In this document: one piece after another, positions 21,467-30,538 of the stretch | How the letters are laid out: each line of letters opens with the position of its first letter | Position numbering within the stretch: the first letter of the stretch is position 1 | Source of the DNA: Microbacteriaceae bacterium | GTDB taxonomy: Bacteria > Actinomycetota > Actinomycetes > Actinomycetales > Microbacteriaceae | Assembly (NCBI GenBank): GCA_025464995.1 | Contig: JAODMO010000056.1 | Span: 62,001 to 126,000 of the forward strand | Length of the DNA stretch: 64,000 nucleotides | Direction: 5' to 3' | Made by a program: the position numbers and the translations under genes | Notes under the pieces: model-generated | Database searches by the model: none | What the model was told of the DNA's origin: nothing | The model's input: the letters and a program-made list of their open reading frames with translations, nothing else

Positions 21467-21850
21467 TTACTTCGCGGCGCGGCGCGACCGGCTGCCCCTG
21501 CGCGGGCCGGCGCCACCGAGGGCCGCCCGCACTCCGGCCGAGAATGCCGCGACCTTGATGAGAGGACCGCCCACCGATGCGGCGAAGAGCGAGACGAGCG
21601 CGGCCAGGTTGCCCGTCGTCTCGGCGATGTCGCTCGTGATGGTGTCCAGGCGCCCGAGCTGCTTGTTCGACTCGCTGATCGTGGTCGTCGCCTCTTCGAG
21701 CATCGGGGTCACGTTGGTGCTCAAATCCCGGATGGCTGCGCTCGTCTCGTCGAAGACTTTGCCCAGCTTGATGAGCGGGATGGCCAGCAGTGCCACGAGT
21801 ATCGCGAACACTCCTGCGGCGATCAGGCCGGCGATGTCTCCACCAGACAT
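21467..21850 (-). CDS. DUF948-family membrane protein
   Basis: The 127-residue protein has an N-terminal helix (IAGLIAAGVFAILVALLAIPLIKLG), then a long amphipathic region (KVFDETSAAIRDLSTNVTPMLEEATTTISESNKQLGRLDTIT) expected to form a coiled coil, and a basic tail. This is the DUF948 layout, found in Gram-positive bacteria and of unknown function. GAGGAG precedes the ATG at 21850. It is followed by the 75-residue protein and alaS. Confidence 0.86.
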   Translation of the reverse strand: MSGGDIAGLIAAGVFAILVALLAIPLIKLGKVFDETSAAIRDLSTNVTPMLEEATTTISESNKQLGRLDTITSDIAETTGNLAALVSLFAASVGGPLIKVAAFSAGVRAALGGAGPRRGSRSRRAAK

Positions 21851-21943
21851 GGGTAACTCTCCTCGGGTCTCAATGCTCGAACGATGCCCGAGCGATGCTC
21901 GATCCACCCTAGCCCGGCCGGGGGCACCCCACGGGCATGCGAA

Positions 21944-21971
21944 AAGGGCCGCGGCGGATGCCACGGCCCTT
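21944..21971 (-). terminator. Intrinsic terminator after rpsD
   Basis: Minus-strand hairpin AAGGGCCGTGGC...GCCGCGGCCCTT, 12-bp stem with one mismatch and a 4-nt loop, followed by TTTTC. It lies 20 bases after the rpsD stop and separates rpsD from the DUF948-alaS run. Confidence 0.8.
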
Positions 21972-21990
21972 CTCGGTGAAGCTGGTACGA

Positions 21991-22620
21991 CTAGCGAGCC
22001 GCGTAGTACTCGACGACGAGTTGGACCTCGCACGTGACGGGAACCTCGACGCGCTTCGGGCGACGCACGAGGCGCGCCTGCAGCTTGTCGAGCTCGACCT
22101 CGAGGTACGGCGGGAGCTTCGGCAGAAGGTCGACGTGACCACCGGCAGCGGCGACCTGGAAGGGCTCGAGGCCTTCGCTCTTCTCGTGCACGTGCACGAG
22201 CTGGCCGGGCTTGACGCGGAACGACGGGCGGTCGACGCGCTGGCCGTCGACGAGGATGTGGCGGTGCACGATGAGCTGGCGAGCCTGCGCGGTCGTGCGC
22301 GCGATCGCCGAGCGGACGAGGATGGCGTCGAGACGCATCTCGAGCTGCTCGACGAGGTTCTCACCGGTCAGTCCGGCGGCACGACGTGCCTCCTCGAACT
22401 GGATCTTGAGCTGGGCCTCGCGGATGCCGTACTGGGCACGCAGGCGCTGCTTCTCGCGGAGACGGACGGCGTAGTCGCTGTCCTGCTTGCGCTTGGTGCG
22501 GCCGTGCTCACCCGGAGCGTACGGACGCTTCTCGAGGTACTTGGCGGCCTTCGGCGTCAGGGCGATGCCGAGGGCGCGCGACAGGCGGGTCTTGCTACGG
22601 GTACGTGACTTAGTAGACAC
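21991..22620 (-). CDS. rpsD: 30S ribosomal protein S4
   Basis: The 209-residue primary 16S rRNA-binding protein opens with a GTG (MSTKSRTRSKTRLSRALGI) preceded by AAGGA. The S4 RNA-binding domain (LEMRLDAILVRSAIARTTAQARQLIVHRHILVDG) is in the middle and QLVVEYYAAR at the end. It is transcribed alone, away from the alpha operon, as in other actinobacteria with a rarA-rpsD arrangement. The 250 bases before it hold no gene and presumably the promoter. Confidence 0.97.
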   Translation of the reverse strand: MSTKSRTRSKTRLSRALGIALTPKAAKYLEKRPYAPGEHGRTKRKQDSDYAVRLREKQRLRAQYGIREAQLKIQFEEARRAAGLTGENLVEQLEMRLDAILVRSAIARTTAQARQLIVHRHILVDGQRVDRPSFRVKPGQLVHVHEKSEGLEPFQVAAAGGHVDLLPKLPPYLEVELDKLQARLVRRPKRVEVPVTCEVQLVVEYYAAR

Positions 22621-22870
22621 AGTGTCCTTTTCAGATAAATCCAACGATGGCAACCGGATGCTCGCGAGCACTCGTGCGCGCGCAAAACATGACCGATGAA
22701 AGTAGAGGGATTTCGCCGCGGAGACCGGTCGGCTACAGACCAGATGCTCCTTGACCGGAGATTCGCAGCAGCCGTGCGCGAAAGACCGATATCAGGCGGA
22801 GTCAAGATTAGCACGCGCGCTGCCGGTTGAGTGACGCGGGCCTCCGACGTGTATCGAAACCGCTCCCGCC

Positions 22871-24331
22871 CTATTTGCCCCGCACGATGCGTCGCAGCTT
22901 CGCCCAGCGAGCCGACACCTCGCGCTCGTTTCCATGCTCGGTCGGTTCGTAGTAGCGCGCCCCGAGCAGTTCGGTCGGCGGGTACTGCTGCTCGACAACG
23001 CCGATGTCGTAGTCGTGCGGATACAGGTACCCCTTGCCGTGACCGAGCTTCTTGGCTCCGGCATAGTGAGCGTCGCGGATGGGCTTCGGCACTCGGCCGA
23101 TCTTGCCCGCGCGAACATCCGCTATCGCCCTGTCGATGCCGATGTAGGAGGCGGGCGACTTCGGCGCCGTCGCGAGGTAGACCACCGCTTGCGCGAGCGG
23201 GATGCGGCCCTCGGGCATTCCGATGAACTGCACGGCGTCTGCGGCGGCCACCGCGATGACGAGCGCCTGCGGGTCGGCGAGGCCGATGTCTTCGGAAGCG
23301 CTGATGATGATGCGGCGAGCGATGAAGCGCGGGTCCTCCCCCGCTTCGATCATGCGTGCGAGGTAGTGCAGCGCCGCGTCGGCGTCGGAGCCCCGCACCG
23401 ACTTGATGAAGGCGCTGATGACGTCGTAGTGCTCGTCGCCCTGCCTGTCGTAGCGCAGCAGCGCGCGATCGACGGCGCGAGACACGACCTCGGCGGTGAC
23501 GAGGGGGAGCTCCGCGGGCGTGGGCGGTGCGACATCCATCTCGTCGTCGTCTTCAGCTGCGGCCTCGGCGTCGTCGCCTGCGCGCGCCGTCTCGCGGTCG
23601 AAGACGGCCTGGGCCGCCACCGACTCTCCCGACGCACTCAGCGCCGAGGCCTCGAGGGCGGTGAGCGCTCGACGTGCGTCCCCCGAGGCCAGGTGGATGA
23701 TCGCGTCGCGCCCGGTCTGGTCGAGCACGATGCCGCCATCGAGCCCGCGCGGATCGGCGACGGCCCGGTCGATGACCTCGCCGAGCTCGGCGTCGGTGAG
23801 TTGCTCGAGCGTGAGCAGGAGCGACCGGGACAGCAGGGGCGAGATGACCGAGAACGACGGGTTCTCGGTGGTGGCGGCGACGAGGATTACCCAGCCGTTC
23901 TCGACACCGGGAAGGAGCGCGTCCTGCTGCGCCTTGGTGAAGCGGTGGATCTCGTCGAGGAAGAGAACGGTCGAGATGCCGTACAGGTCTCGACGCGAGA
24001 GCGCCTCCTCCATGACCTGCCGCACGTCGCGCACGCCGGCCGTCACCGCGGAGAGCTCGACGAAGTTGCGGCCCGAGCTGTGCGCGACGATCTTCGCGAG
24101 GGTCGTCTTGCCGGTACCGGGCGGACCCCACAGGATGATGGAGACAGACCCCTGCTCCCCCGACTTGTCGGTCGCGAGGCTCACGAGCGGCGACCCGGGG
24201 CGGAGGAGATGGCGCTGGCCGGCCACCTCGTCGAGCGAGGTGGGGCGCATGCGCACCGCGAGGGGAGTCGCCCCGCTCCGGAGTCCTGGCTGGGCGTTCA
24301 TATCCGCAATGCTAACCTCGGGCGCCGTCAC
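22871..24331 (-). CDS. rarA: Replication-associated recombination protein A (MgsA/RarA AAA+ ATPase)
   Basis: A clamp-loader-like AAA+ ATPase acting at stalled forks. The 486-residue protein has Walker A WGPPGTGKTTLAKIVA, Walker B VLFLDEIHRFTKAQQD, sensor 1 ATTENPSF, sensor 2 SGDARRALTALE, and the C-terminal tetramerisation domain with SASEDIGLADPQAL and GYLYPHDY. An acidic insertion (DDAEAAAEDDDEMD) lies between the lid and C-terminal domains. It is divergent from the cyclophilin gene with 72 bases between starts. Confidence 0.95.
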   Translation of the reverse strand: MTAPEVSIADMNAQPGLRSGATPLAVRMRPTSLDEVAGQRHLLRPGSPLVSLATDKSGEQGSVSIILWGPPGTGKTTLAKIVAHSSGRNFVELSAVTAGVRDVRQVMEEALSRRDLYGISTVLFLDEIHRFTKAQQDALLPGVENGWVILVAATTENPSFSVISPLLSRSLLLTLEQLTDAELGEVIDRAVADPRGLDGGIVLDQTGRDAIIHLASGDARRALTALEASALSASGESVAAQAVFDRETARAGDDAEAAAEDDDEMDVAPPTPAELPLVTAEVVSRAVDRALLRYDRQGDEHYDVISAFIKSVRGSDADAALHYLARMIEAGEDPRFIARRIIISASEDIGLADPQALVIAVAAADAVQFIGMPEGRIPLAQAVVYLATAPKSPASYIGIDRAIADVRAGKIGRVPKPIRDAHYAGAKKLGHGKGYLYPHDYDIGVVEQQYPPTELLGARYYEPTEHGNEREVSARWAKLRRIVRGK

Positions 24332-24403
24332 TCATTTGGATGCCCGCATCGGCGCATCGTAAAGTGCTCTCGGCACACCGGTCGAGCGTTCTCTGGAGGA
24401 ACC

Positions 24404-25180
24404 GTGGCAGCGAACAAGAACCAGGACCGCGAGTCACGCGAGCGGCTTCGCCTCTACACAGCGCGACGCGACGTTCACCTCCACCAGGTGAAGCGCCGCA
24501 AGCGCGACAACCTCATCGCACTCCTCGGTGCGCTCGTCGTCATCGGGCTGGCGGCGGCGACGCAGGTCTTCTACTTCAGCGCCGGCCCCGGGGTTCCCGC
24601 CCCGTCGCCGAGCGGGTCCGCCTCGGCGGCAGCGGGAACGAACACCGACAACGTGCCCGACGCCTCGGTCGCCGAAGGCCGCGCCTGGTCGGGCGAGCTG
24701 ACACTCAACGACATCCCCCTCGGCATCACGCTCGACGGGGCGGCCGCCCCGCAGGCCGTCGCATCGCTCGTCACCGACATCACGAGCGGCTACCTCGTCG
24801 GCAAGTCGTGCCACCGCCTCGTCGACAGCGAGGGCTTCCACGTGTTGCAGTGCGGCGCGGTCGACGCGACCGGCGCCGACGTCAGCGACTACGCGTTCGG
24901 CCCGATCGAGAACGCACCCGCCGACGGCGTCTACCCGACGGCCACCATCGCGATGGCACGCGGCTCGAACGACGCCTACAGCAACGGGCACCAGTTCTTC
25001 ATCGTCTTCGGCGACACGACGATCGCCGCGGACGAGGCGGGCGGCTACACCGTGGTCGGAACCGTCACGAGCGGCCTCGACGCGCTGCAGTCGGGCATCG
25101 TCGCCGGCGGCATCACCGACGGGGCTACGGATGGAGCACCGGTCGTCGCGACGTCGATCACCGCCGCGACCATCCAGTAG
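24404..25180 (+). CDS. Membrane-anchored cyclophilin-type peptidyl-prolyl isomerase
   Basis: A GTG start with GGAGGAACC immediately before it gives 258 residues. After a basic N-terminus (RRDVHLHQVKRRKRD) comes one membrane helix (about 37-59), a Ser/Pro/Ala-rich linker (61-90) and an extracytoplasmic cyclophilin domain with KSCHRLVDSEGFHVLQCG and NGHQFFIVFGDT. It should fold secreted proteins. The family's common QxGD appears as QCGAVD. It is adjacent to the rsh region, as ppiB is in mycobacteria. Confidence 0.93.
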   Translation: MAANKNQDRESRERLRLYTARRDVHLHQVKRRKRDNLIALLGALVVIGLAAATQVFYFSAGPGVPAPSPSGSASAAAGTNTDNVPDASVAEGRAWSGELTLNDIPLGITLDGAAAPQAVASLVTDITSGYLVGKSCHRLVDSEGFHVLQCGAVDATGADVSDYAFGPIENAPADGVYPTATIAMARGSNDAYSNGHQFFIVFGDTTIAADEAGGYTVVGTVTSGLDALQSGIVAGGITDGATDGAPVVATSITAATIQ

Positions 25181-25292
25181 CCGCGCAACCCCGCTTTTGG
25201 GTCACACCGCTATTCATCAAGCGGCGGGCCAGTGGCATAGGCTGGAACCCGGCCAGTGGCAGCAACTGGCACGAGCAGCAAGGTGAAATCAC

Positions 25293-26525
25293 GTGGTATC
25301 AAACGATCAGGCCCCCTGGGGACGCGTTGACGAGACGGGCACCGTCTACGTTCGCGAAGAGTCAGGCGAACGCGCAGTCGGGCAGTACCCGGACGGCAGC
25401 CCGGAAGAGGCGCTCGCCTACTTCGAACGCAAGTACGTGGAACTGGCCGGGCAGGTGACCCTCCTCGAGCAACGCACCAAGCGCGCCGCCTCCGCGGCCG
25501 ACGTCTCCAAGGCGGTCAAGGCCCTCTCGTCGACCATCGCGACGGCGAACGCCGTCGGCGACCTCGCGTCGCTCCAGCGCCGGCTCGAAGCGCTCAGTGG
25601 TGCGGTCACCGAGCTCACCGAGAAGCAGAACGAGGAGTCGAGAGCGGCCGTCGCCGCCGCGGTCGCCGAGCGAACCGCCCTCGTGGTCGAGGCGGAGACG
25701 CTTGCGGCCCAGGATCCCGCGAAGGCGCAGTGGAAGCAGGTCACGGCGACGATCGACGACATCTTCGCCCGCTGGCAGAAGCACCAGGCCGACGGGCCCC
25801 GACTGCCGAAGACCGAGAGCAACGACCTGTGGAAGCGATTCCGCGCGGCACGCTCCACGATCGACACTCACCGCAAGGCGTTCTTCTCCGAACTCGACGC
25901 GGTGCACCGCGACGCTCGCACCCGCAAGCAGCAGCTCGTCGAGAAGGCGGAGGCGCTTGTTCCCAAGGGCGTCGACGGCATCCCCGCCTATCGCGGACTT
26001 CTCGACGAGTGGAAGCTCTCCGGCCGTGCGGGCAAGAAGCTCGACGACTCGCTCTGGGCCAAGTTCAAGGCGGCCGGCGACCAGCTGTACTCCGCGAAGT
26101 CGGAGATCGAGGCCGTCGACAACGTCGAGTTCGAGGCCAACTACGCACTCAAGCTGGAGTTGCTCGAGGAGGCGGAGCCGCTGCTCACCGCCACCGACCG
26201 CGCCAAGGCGAAGGAGACGCTCGCGTCCATCCAGCGCCGTTGGGACAAGATCGGCAAGGTGCCGCGCGACAAGGTGAAGACCGTCGACGAGCGCCTGCGC
26301 AAGGTCGAGGCCGCCGTACGCAAGCTCGATGACGACCACTGGCAGAAGAGCAATCCCGAGAAGCAGGCCCGCTCCGAGGGCCTCGCGAGCCAGCTCAACG
26401 ACGCCATCGCGAAGCTCGAACGCGAGCTCGCCGACGCCAAGGCGACCGGCGACGCTGCGAAGGTCGCCGCCGCTCAGGAGGCACTCGACGCCCGCAAGCT
26501 CTGGCTGGGCGCGATCAAGAACTGA
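25293..26525 (+). CDS. DUF349 domain protein, coiled coil
   Basis: The 410-residue soluble, highly charged protein is helical throughout, with about three DUF349-like repeats (around WKQVTATIDDIFARWQKH, YRGLLDEWKLSGRAGKKLDD and LASIQRRWDKIGKVPRD), a conserved Trp spaced along each repeat, and a C-terminal coiled coil. The start is GTG with AAGGTGA upstream. DUF349 proteins are widespread in actinobacteria but their biochemistry is undefined. An 11-bp direct repeat (GGCCAGTGGCA at 25227 and 25251) lies in the upstream 112 bases. Confidence 0.88.
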   Translation: MVSNDQAPWGRVDETGTVYVREESGERAVGQYPDGSPEEALAYFERKYVELAGQVTLLEQRTKRAASAADVSKAVKALSSTIATANAVGDLASLQRRLEALSGAVTELTEKQNEESRAAVAAAVAERTALVVEAETLAAQDPAKAQWKQVTATIDDIFARWQKHQADGPRLPKTESNDLWKRFRAARSTIDTHRKAFFSELDAVHRDARTRKQQLVEKAEALVPKGVDGIPAYRGLLDEWKLSGRAGKKLDDSLWAKFKAAGDQLYSAKSEIEAVDNVEFEANYALKLELLEEAEPLLTATDRAKAKETLASIQRRWDKIGKVPRDKVKTVDERLRKVEAAVRKLDDDHWQKSNPEKQARSEGLASQLNDAIAKLERELADAKATGDAAKVAAAQEALDARKLWLGAIKN

Positions 26526-26620
26526 CGGGTTCCAGCGGGCGCGCTTTCCACATCCGGGAGATTCGCACCGTTGGCGAACCGACGTGACGGGGGCGGGAGG
26601 ACCGGCATCACCATCGATGC

Positions 26621-27178
26621 ATGGTCAGACTCTCCCCCGTTCTCCACGCCGGCGATCTCCCGCTCGCAGAGCTCCACGCCGCCCGCCTCGACGGGGAGCT
26701 CGTAGCTCTCGACGAGGCGTTCGCGCCGATCGACACCGCGGAGGGGCCGGCGGCGCGAGCCGCCGCGCTCGCGCGGGCGTGGTCGCCGCGCCTCATCGCC
26801 GAGCAGCGAACCGCCGCCTGGATATGGGGTGCCCTGGCTGACGCCCCGGCGCGCCACCAGCTGTGCTCGAGCGTGCAGGCGCGAGCCCGTCCGCCGACGC
26901 CGCTGAGGTCGACGGTGCGGGAGGTGGTCATCGACCCCGACGAGGTGTCCTCCGTCGCGGGGCTGCGGGTCACCACTCCCCTACGCACCGTGACCGACCT
27001 CGCGCGGTTCGATGCGCGCTTCGGCGAGTCGGAGGCTCTCCTCGTGCGGGAGTTGTTGCGCCGCGGCGGCTTGACCCTGGACGACTGCCGTGTCGCCCTC
27101 GAGCGCCGCCGCAACCTTCCGGCGAAGCGGCTGGCCTGGCGACGCATCCGCGATGCCCTGGGCGCAGGAGGTTCCTAG
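26621..27178 (+). CDS. AbiEi-like hypothetical protein
   Basis: The 185-residue protein has no signal or membrane segment. The middle (IDPDEVSSVAGLRVTTPLRTVTDLARFD) resembles the linker found in actinobacterial AbiEi-type antitoxin or DUF559-like proteins, where G(L/V)xVTTPxRTxxDLAR is common. Neither a DUF559 nuclease domain nor an adjacent AbiEii toxin is present. It is therefore probably an orphan of this group and not a working toxin-antitoxin pair. It is convergent with rsh. Confidence 0.65.
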   Translation: MVRLSPVLHAGDLPLAELHAARLDGELVALDEAFAPIDTAEGPAARAAALARAWSPRLIAEQRTAAWIWGALADAPARHQLCSSVQARARPPTPLRSTVREVVIDPDEVSSVAGLRVTTPLRTVTDLARFDARFGESEALLVRELLRRGGLTLDDCRVALERRRNLPAKRLAWRRIRDALGAGGS

Positions 27179-27188
27179 CCGGAGTACC

Positions 27189-27209
27189 GGAGGAGCCTTC
27201 GGCGCCTCC
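27189..27209. terminator. Hairpin between convergent genes
   Basis: GGAGGAGCC-TTC-GGCGCCTCC, an 8-bp stem with one A-G mismatch, lies between the ends of the AbiEi-like gene and rsh. There is no U tract in either direction. A weak bidirectional terminator is plausible. Confidence 0.4.
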
Positions 27210-27222
27210 CTGATGCGAATTC

Positions 27223-29478
27223 CTAACCCGAATTCACCCGATACACGTCGTAGACGGTGTCGATGCGCCGCACGGCGTTGAGCACGCGGTCGAGGTGGGT
27301 CGTGTCGCCCATCTCGAAGACGAAACGACTGATGGCGAGGCGGTTGTTCGAGGTCGACACCGTCGCAGAGAGGATGTTGACGTGGCTCTCGCTCAGCACC
27401 CGCGTGACGTCGGAGAGAAGTCCGGAGCGGTCGAGCGCCTCCACCTGGATCTGCACGAGGAAGACGCTCTTCGACGACGGCGCCCACTCGACGTCGATCA
27501 TCCGCTCGGGCTCGGTCATGAGCTCGGCGACGTTCTTGCAGTCGCCGCGGTGCACCGAGACGCCCGCGCCGCGCGTCACGAAGCCGACGATGTCGTCGCC
27601 CGGCACCGGAGTGCAGCACTTGGCGAGCTTGACGAGGATGTCGGGGGCGCCGCGCACAAGCACGCCCGAGTCGGTGTTGCGGATCTTGCTCGACCGGCGC
27701 TGCGACGCGAAGGTGAGGTCGGAGTCCTCGTCCTCCGCCTCCGTGGTGATCGACGCGAGCACCTTCTCGATGACCGACTGGGTCGAGACGTGGCCCTCGC
27801 CGACGGCCGCGTAGAGCGCCGATACGTCTTCGTAGCGCATCTGGACGGCGACGTCGTTGAACGAGTCTTGGCTCATGAGCTTCTGCAGGGGCAGGTTCTG
27901 CTTGCGCATCGCTCGGGCGATGGCATCCCGTCCCTGCTCGATGGCGTCGTCGCGGCGCTCTTTGGTGAACCAGCCGCGGATCTTGCTGCGGGCGCGGGGC
28001 GACTTGACGAAGTTGAGCCAGTCCTGGCTGGGGCCCGAGTCGGGGTTCTTCGAGGTGAAGACCTCGACCGAGTCGCCGCTGTGCAATTCGCTCTCGAGCG
28101 GCACGAGCCGACCGTTGACCTTGGCGCCCATCGTGCGATGCCCGATCTCGGTGTGCACGGCGTACGCGAAGTCGACGGGCGTCGCCCCCGCCGGCAGGCC
28201 GATGACCTTGCCGCGCGGAGTGAAGACGTAGACCTCCTTGGCGCCGATCTCGAACCGAAGCGAGTCGAGGAACTCATCGGGGTCGGATGTCTCGGCCTCC
28301 CAGTCGGAGATGTGCGCGAGCCACGCCATGTCGCCGTCGTCTTGCGGGCTCGTCACCGCGCCGCGGCCGCCGTTCACGCGTTCCTTGTACTTCCAGTGCG
28401 CGGCGACACCGAACTCGGCGCGCTGGTGCATCTCCTGGGTGCGGATCTGAATCTCGACCGGTCGACCCTGCGGCCCGATGACGGTGGTGTGCAGCGACTG
28501 GTAGAGGTTGAACTTCGGCGTCGCGATGTAGTCCTTGAAGCGACCGGGAATCGGGTTCCAGCGCGCGTGGATCGACCCGAGCACCGCGTAGCAGTCGCGC
28601 ACCGAGTTGACGAGCACGCGAATGCCGACGAGGTCGTAGATCTCATCGAACTCGCGCCCGCGCACGATCATCTTCTGGTAGATCGAGTAGTACTGCTTCG
28701 GCCGGCCCGCGACGGAGCCCTTGATCTTGGCCGCCTTGAGGTCTTCGCCCACCGACTCGATGACCTCCTGCACGAACTCCTCGCGCTGGGGGGTGCGCTG
28801 GCGCACCAGGCTCTCTATCTCGACGTAGAGCTTCGGGTAGAGCACAGAGAACGACAGGTCTTCGAGCTCCCACTTGATCGCCTGGATGCCGAGGCGGTGC
28901 GCGAGGGGCGCGTAGATCTCGAGCGTCTCCTTCGCCTTGCGGGCCGCGGTCTCCTCGCTCACGAAGCCCCAGGTGCGCGCGTTGTGCAGGCGGTCGGCGA
29001 GCTTGATCACGAGCACGCGGATGTCCTTCGACATCGCCACGACCATCTTGCGCACGGTCTCCGCTTGCGCCGAGTCGCCGTACTTGAGCTTGTCGAGCTT
29101 GGTCACGCCGTCGACGAGCATCGCGATCTCGTCGCCGAAGTCGTGCCGCAGCGTGTCGAGCTCGTAGTCGGTGTCTTCGACGGTGTCGTGCAGCAGCGCG
29201 GCCGCGATCGTCTTCGCGCCGATGCCGAGATCGGCGAGGATCTGCGCCACCGCCACCGGGTGGGTGATGTACGCCTCGCCGCTGCGGCGCTTCTGGCCGC
29301 GGTGCGCGAGCTCCGCCGCGGTGTACGCGCGCTCGATGAGCGCGATGTCTGCCTTCGGATGGTGCAGCCGCACCGTCTTGATGAGGCGGTCGACGGCGCC
29401 AGCGGGCTGTGCGCGCGAGAAGATGCGCGGGATGAGGCTGCGCAGCGACGCTGTGTTCGTCGGTGTCGTCTCGGTCAT
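27223..29478 (-). CDS. rsh: Bifunctional (p)ppGpp synthetase/hydrolase
   Basis: The stringent-response enzyme. The ATG at 29478 gives MTETTPTNTASLRSL (751 aa); an upstream TTG would add six residues. Domains in order are the HD hydrolase (ALLHDTVEDTDYEL), the synthetase (FDEIYDLVGIRVLV, RFKDYIATPKFNLYQSLHT, VEIQIRTQEMHQRAEFG), TGS (VYVFTPRGKVIGLPAG), the zinc-finger/helical region (KCCTPVPGDDIVGFV) and C-terminal ACT (SVFLVQIQVEALDRSGLLSDV). Both catalytic domains keep their key residues, so it should be bifunctional. It lies just after secF, with no apt gene in between. Confidence 0.97.
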   Translation of the reverse strand: MTETTPTNTASLRSLIPRIFSRAQPAGAVDRLIKTVRLHHPKADIALIERAYTAAELAHRGQKRRSGEAYITHPVAVAQILADLGIGAKTIAAALLHDTVEDTDYELDTLRHDFGDEIAMLVDGVTKLDKLKYGDSAQAETVRKMVVAMSKDIRVLVIKLADRLHNARTWGFVSEETAARKAKETLEIYAPLAHRLGIQAIKWELEDLSFSVLYPKLYVEIESLVRQRTPQREEFVQEVIESVGEDLKAAKIKGSVAGRPKQYYSIYQKMIVRGREFDEIYDLVGIRVLVNSVRDCYAVLGSIHARWNPIPGRFKDYIATPKFNLYQSLHTTVIGPQGRPVEIQIRTQEMHQRAEFGVAAHWKYKERVNGGRGAVTSPQDDGDMAWLAHISDWEAETSDPDEFLDSLRFEIGAKEVYVFTPRGKVIGLPAGATPVDFAYAVHTEIGHRTMGAKVNGRLVPLESELHSGDSVEVFTSKNPDSGPSQDWLNFVKSPRARSKIRGWFTKERRDDAIEQGRDAIARAMRKQNLPLQKLMSQDSFNDVAVQMRYEDVSALYAAVGEGHVSTQSVIEKVLASITTEAEDEDSDLTFASQRRSSKIRNTDSGVLVRGAPDILVKLAKCCTPVPGDDIVGFVTRGAGVSVHRGDCKNVAELMTEPERMIDVEWAPSSKSVFLVQIQVEALDRSGLLSDVTRVLSESHVNILSATVSTSNNRLAISRFVFEMGDTTHLDRVLNAVRRIDTVYDVYRVNSG

Positions 29479-29509
29479 GCGCGCCTCATCCGCCAATTGT
29501 AGTCGCGCG

Positions 29510-30538
29510 TCAATTCACGAGCTGGGCCGTGCTGCCCTTCTGGGCGGCCTCTCGCGACGACTCGAGCCGCTTGGTGCGCTTCAGGATGGCCGGCTCCTTC
29601 TCCCGCAACTGCGCATACAGCGGAGCGGCGATGAAGATCGTCGAGTAGGTGCCGATGAGGATTCCGATGAAGAGCGACAGAGCAATGTCGCGCAGGGTGC
29701 CCGCACCGAGCACGACGGCGCCGATGAAGAGGATCGCCCCGACCGGCAGCGCCGCGACGACACCGGTGTTGATCGACCGCACGAGCGTCTGGTTCACGGC
29801 GAGGTTGACCGACTCGCCGAAGGTGCGGCTGGAGTTGTCGCCGTCCTCCGCCGTGTTCTCCCGGATCTTGTCGAAGACCACGACGGTGTCGTAGAGCGAG
29901 TAGCCGAGGATGGTGAGGAACCCGATGACCGCGGACGGCGTGATCTCGAAGCCGAGGATGCCGTAGACACCCGCGGTGATCACGATGTCGTGCAGCAGCG
30001 AGACTATCGCGGCGACCGACATCTTCCAGGTGCGGAAGTACAGCGCCATGACGATCGCGGCGAGCACGAGGAAGACGATGAGCGCGCGGAACGCCGAGAG
30101 CGTGATATCCGCTCCCCACGACGGGCCGATGAACGACGCGGTGACCTGCTTCTGCGGCACGTCGAACGCTCCCGCGAGGGCGACTGCGACGTCATCCGAG
30201 TCGGTCTTCGTGAGCTGCTCGGTCTGCACGCGGATGCCGCTGTTGCCGACGGTCGTGACGCGCGGGTTGGAGCCGGCGACGACGTCTTCCACCGTCGCGC
30301 TCGCGACGTCTTGGTTCTCGATCGGGTCGTCGCTGAGCCCCTTGATCTGGGAGACCTGGAACTCGGAGCCGCCCCGGAACTCGATTCCGAAGACGAAACC
30401 GCCGCGCACGGCGGGGCCGACGACCGAGACGATGATGAGAACCGCGGCGATGATGTACCAGAGTCGGCGCCTGCCGACGAAGTTGAACGACCGGGCCCCC
30501 GTGTAGAGGTCATTGCCGAACTTGGCGAGTCCGCCCAT
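29510..30538 (-). CDS. secF: Protein-export membrane protein SecF
   Basis: The 342 residues carry the six-helix SecF/RND half with FGIEFRGGSEFQVSQI in the periplasmic-type loop and VVFDKIRENTAED. It works with SecD to drive late translocation steps using the proton motive force. Its ATG shares one base with the secD stop (TGATG). Confidence 0.96.
   Translation of the reverse strand: MGGLAKFGNDLYTGARSFNFVGRRRLWYIIAAVLIIVSVVGPAVRGGFVFGIEFRGGSEFQVSQIKGLSDDPIENQDVASATVEDVVAGSNPRVTTVGNSGIRVQTEQLTKTDSDDVAVALAGAFDVPQKQVTASFIGPSWGADITLSAFRALIVFLVLAAIVMALYFRTWKMSVAAIVSLLHDIVITAGVYGILGFEITPSAVIGFLTILGYSLYDTVVVFDKIRENTAEDGDNSSRTFGESVNLAVNQTLVRSINTGVVAALPVGAILFIGAVVLGAGTLRDIALSLFIGILIGTYSTIFIAAPLYAQLREKEPAILKRTKRLESSREAAQKGSTAQLVN

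Noticed and set aside
22621..22870. An S4-type leader RNA structure upstream of rpsD
   Set aside because: No convincing conserved fold could be drawn; a covariance search would be needed.
27295..29502. A 735-codon plus-strand frame opposite rsh
   Set aside because: Antisense of the well-supported Rsh protein; no domain motifs.
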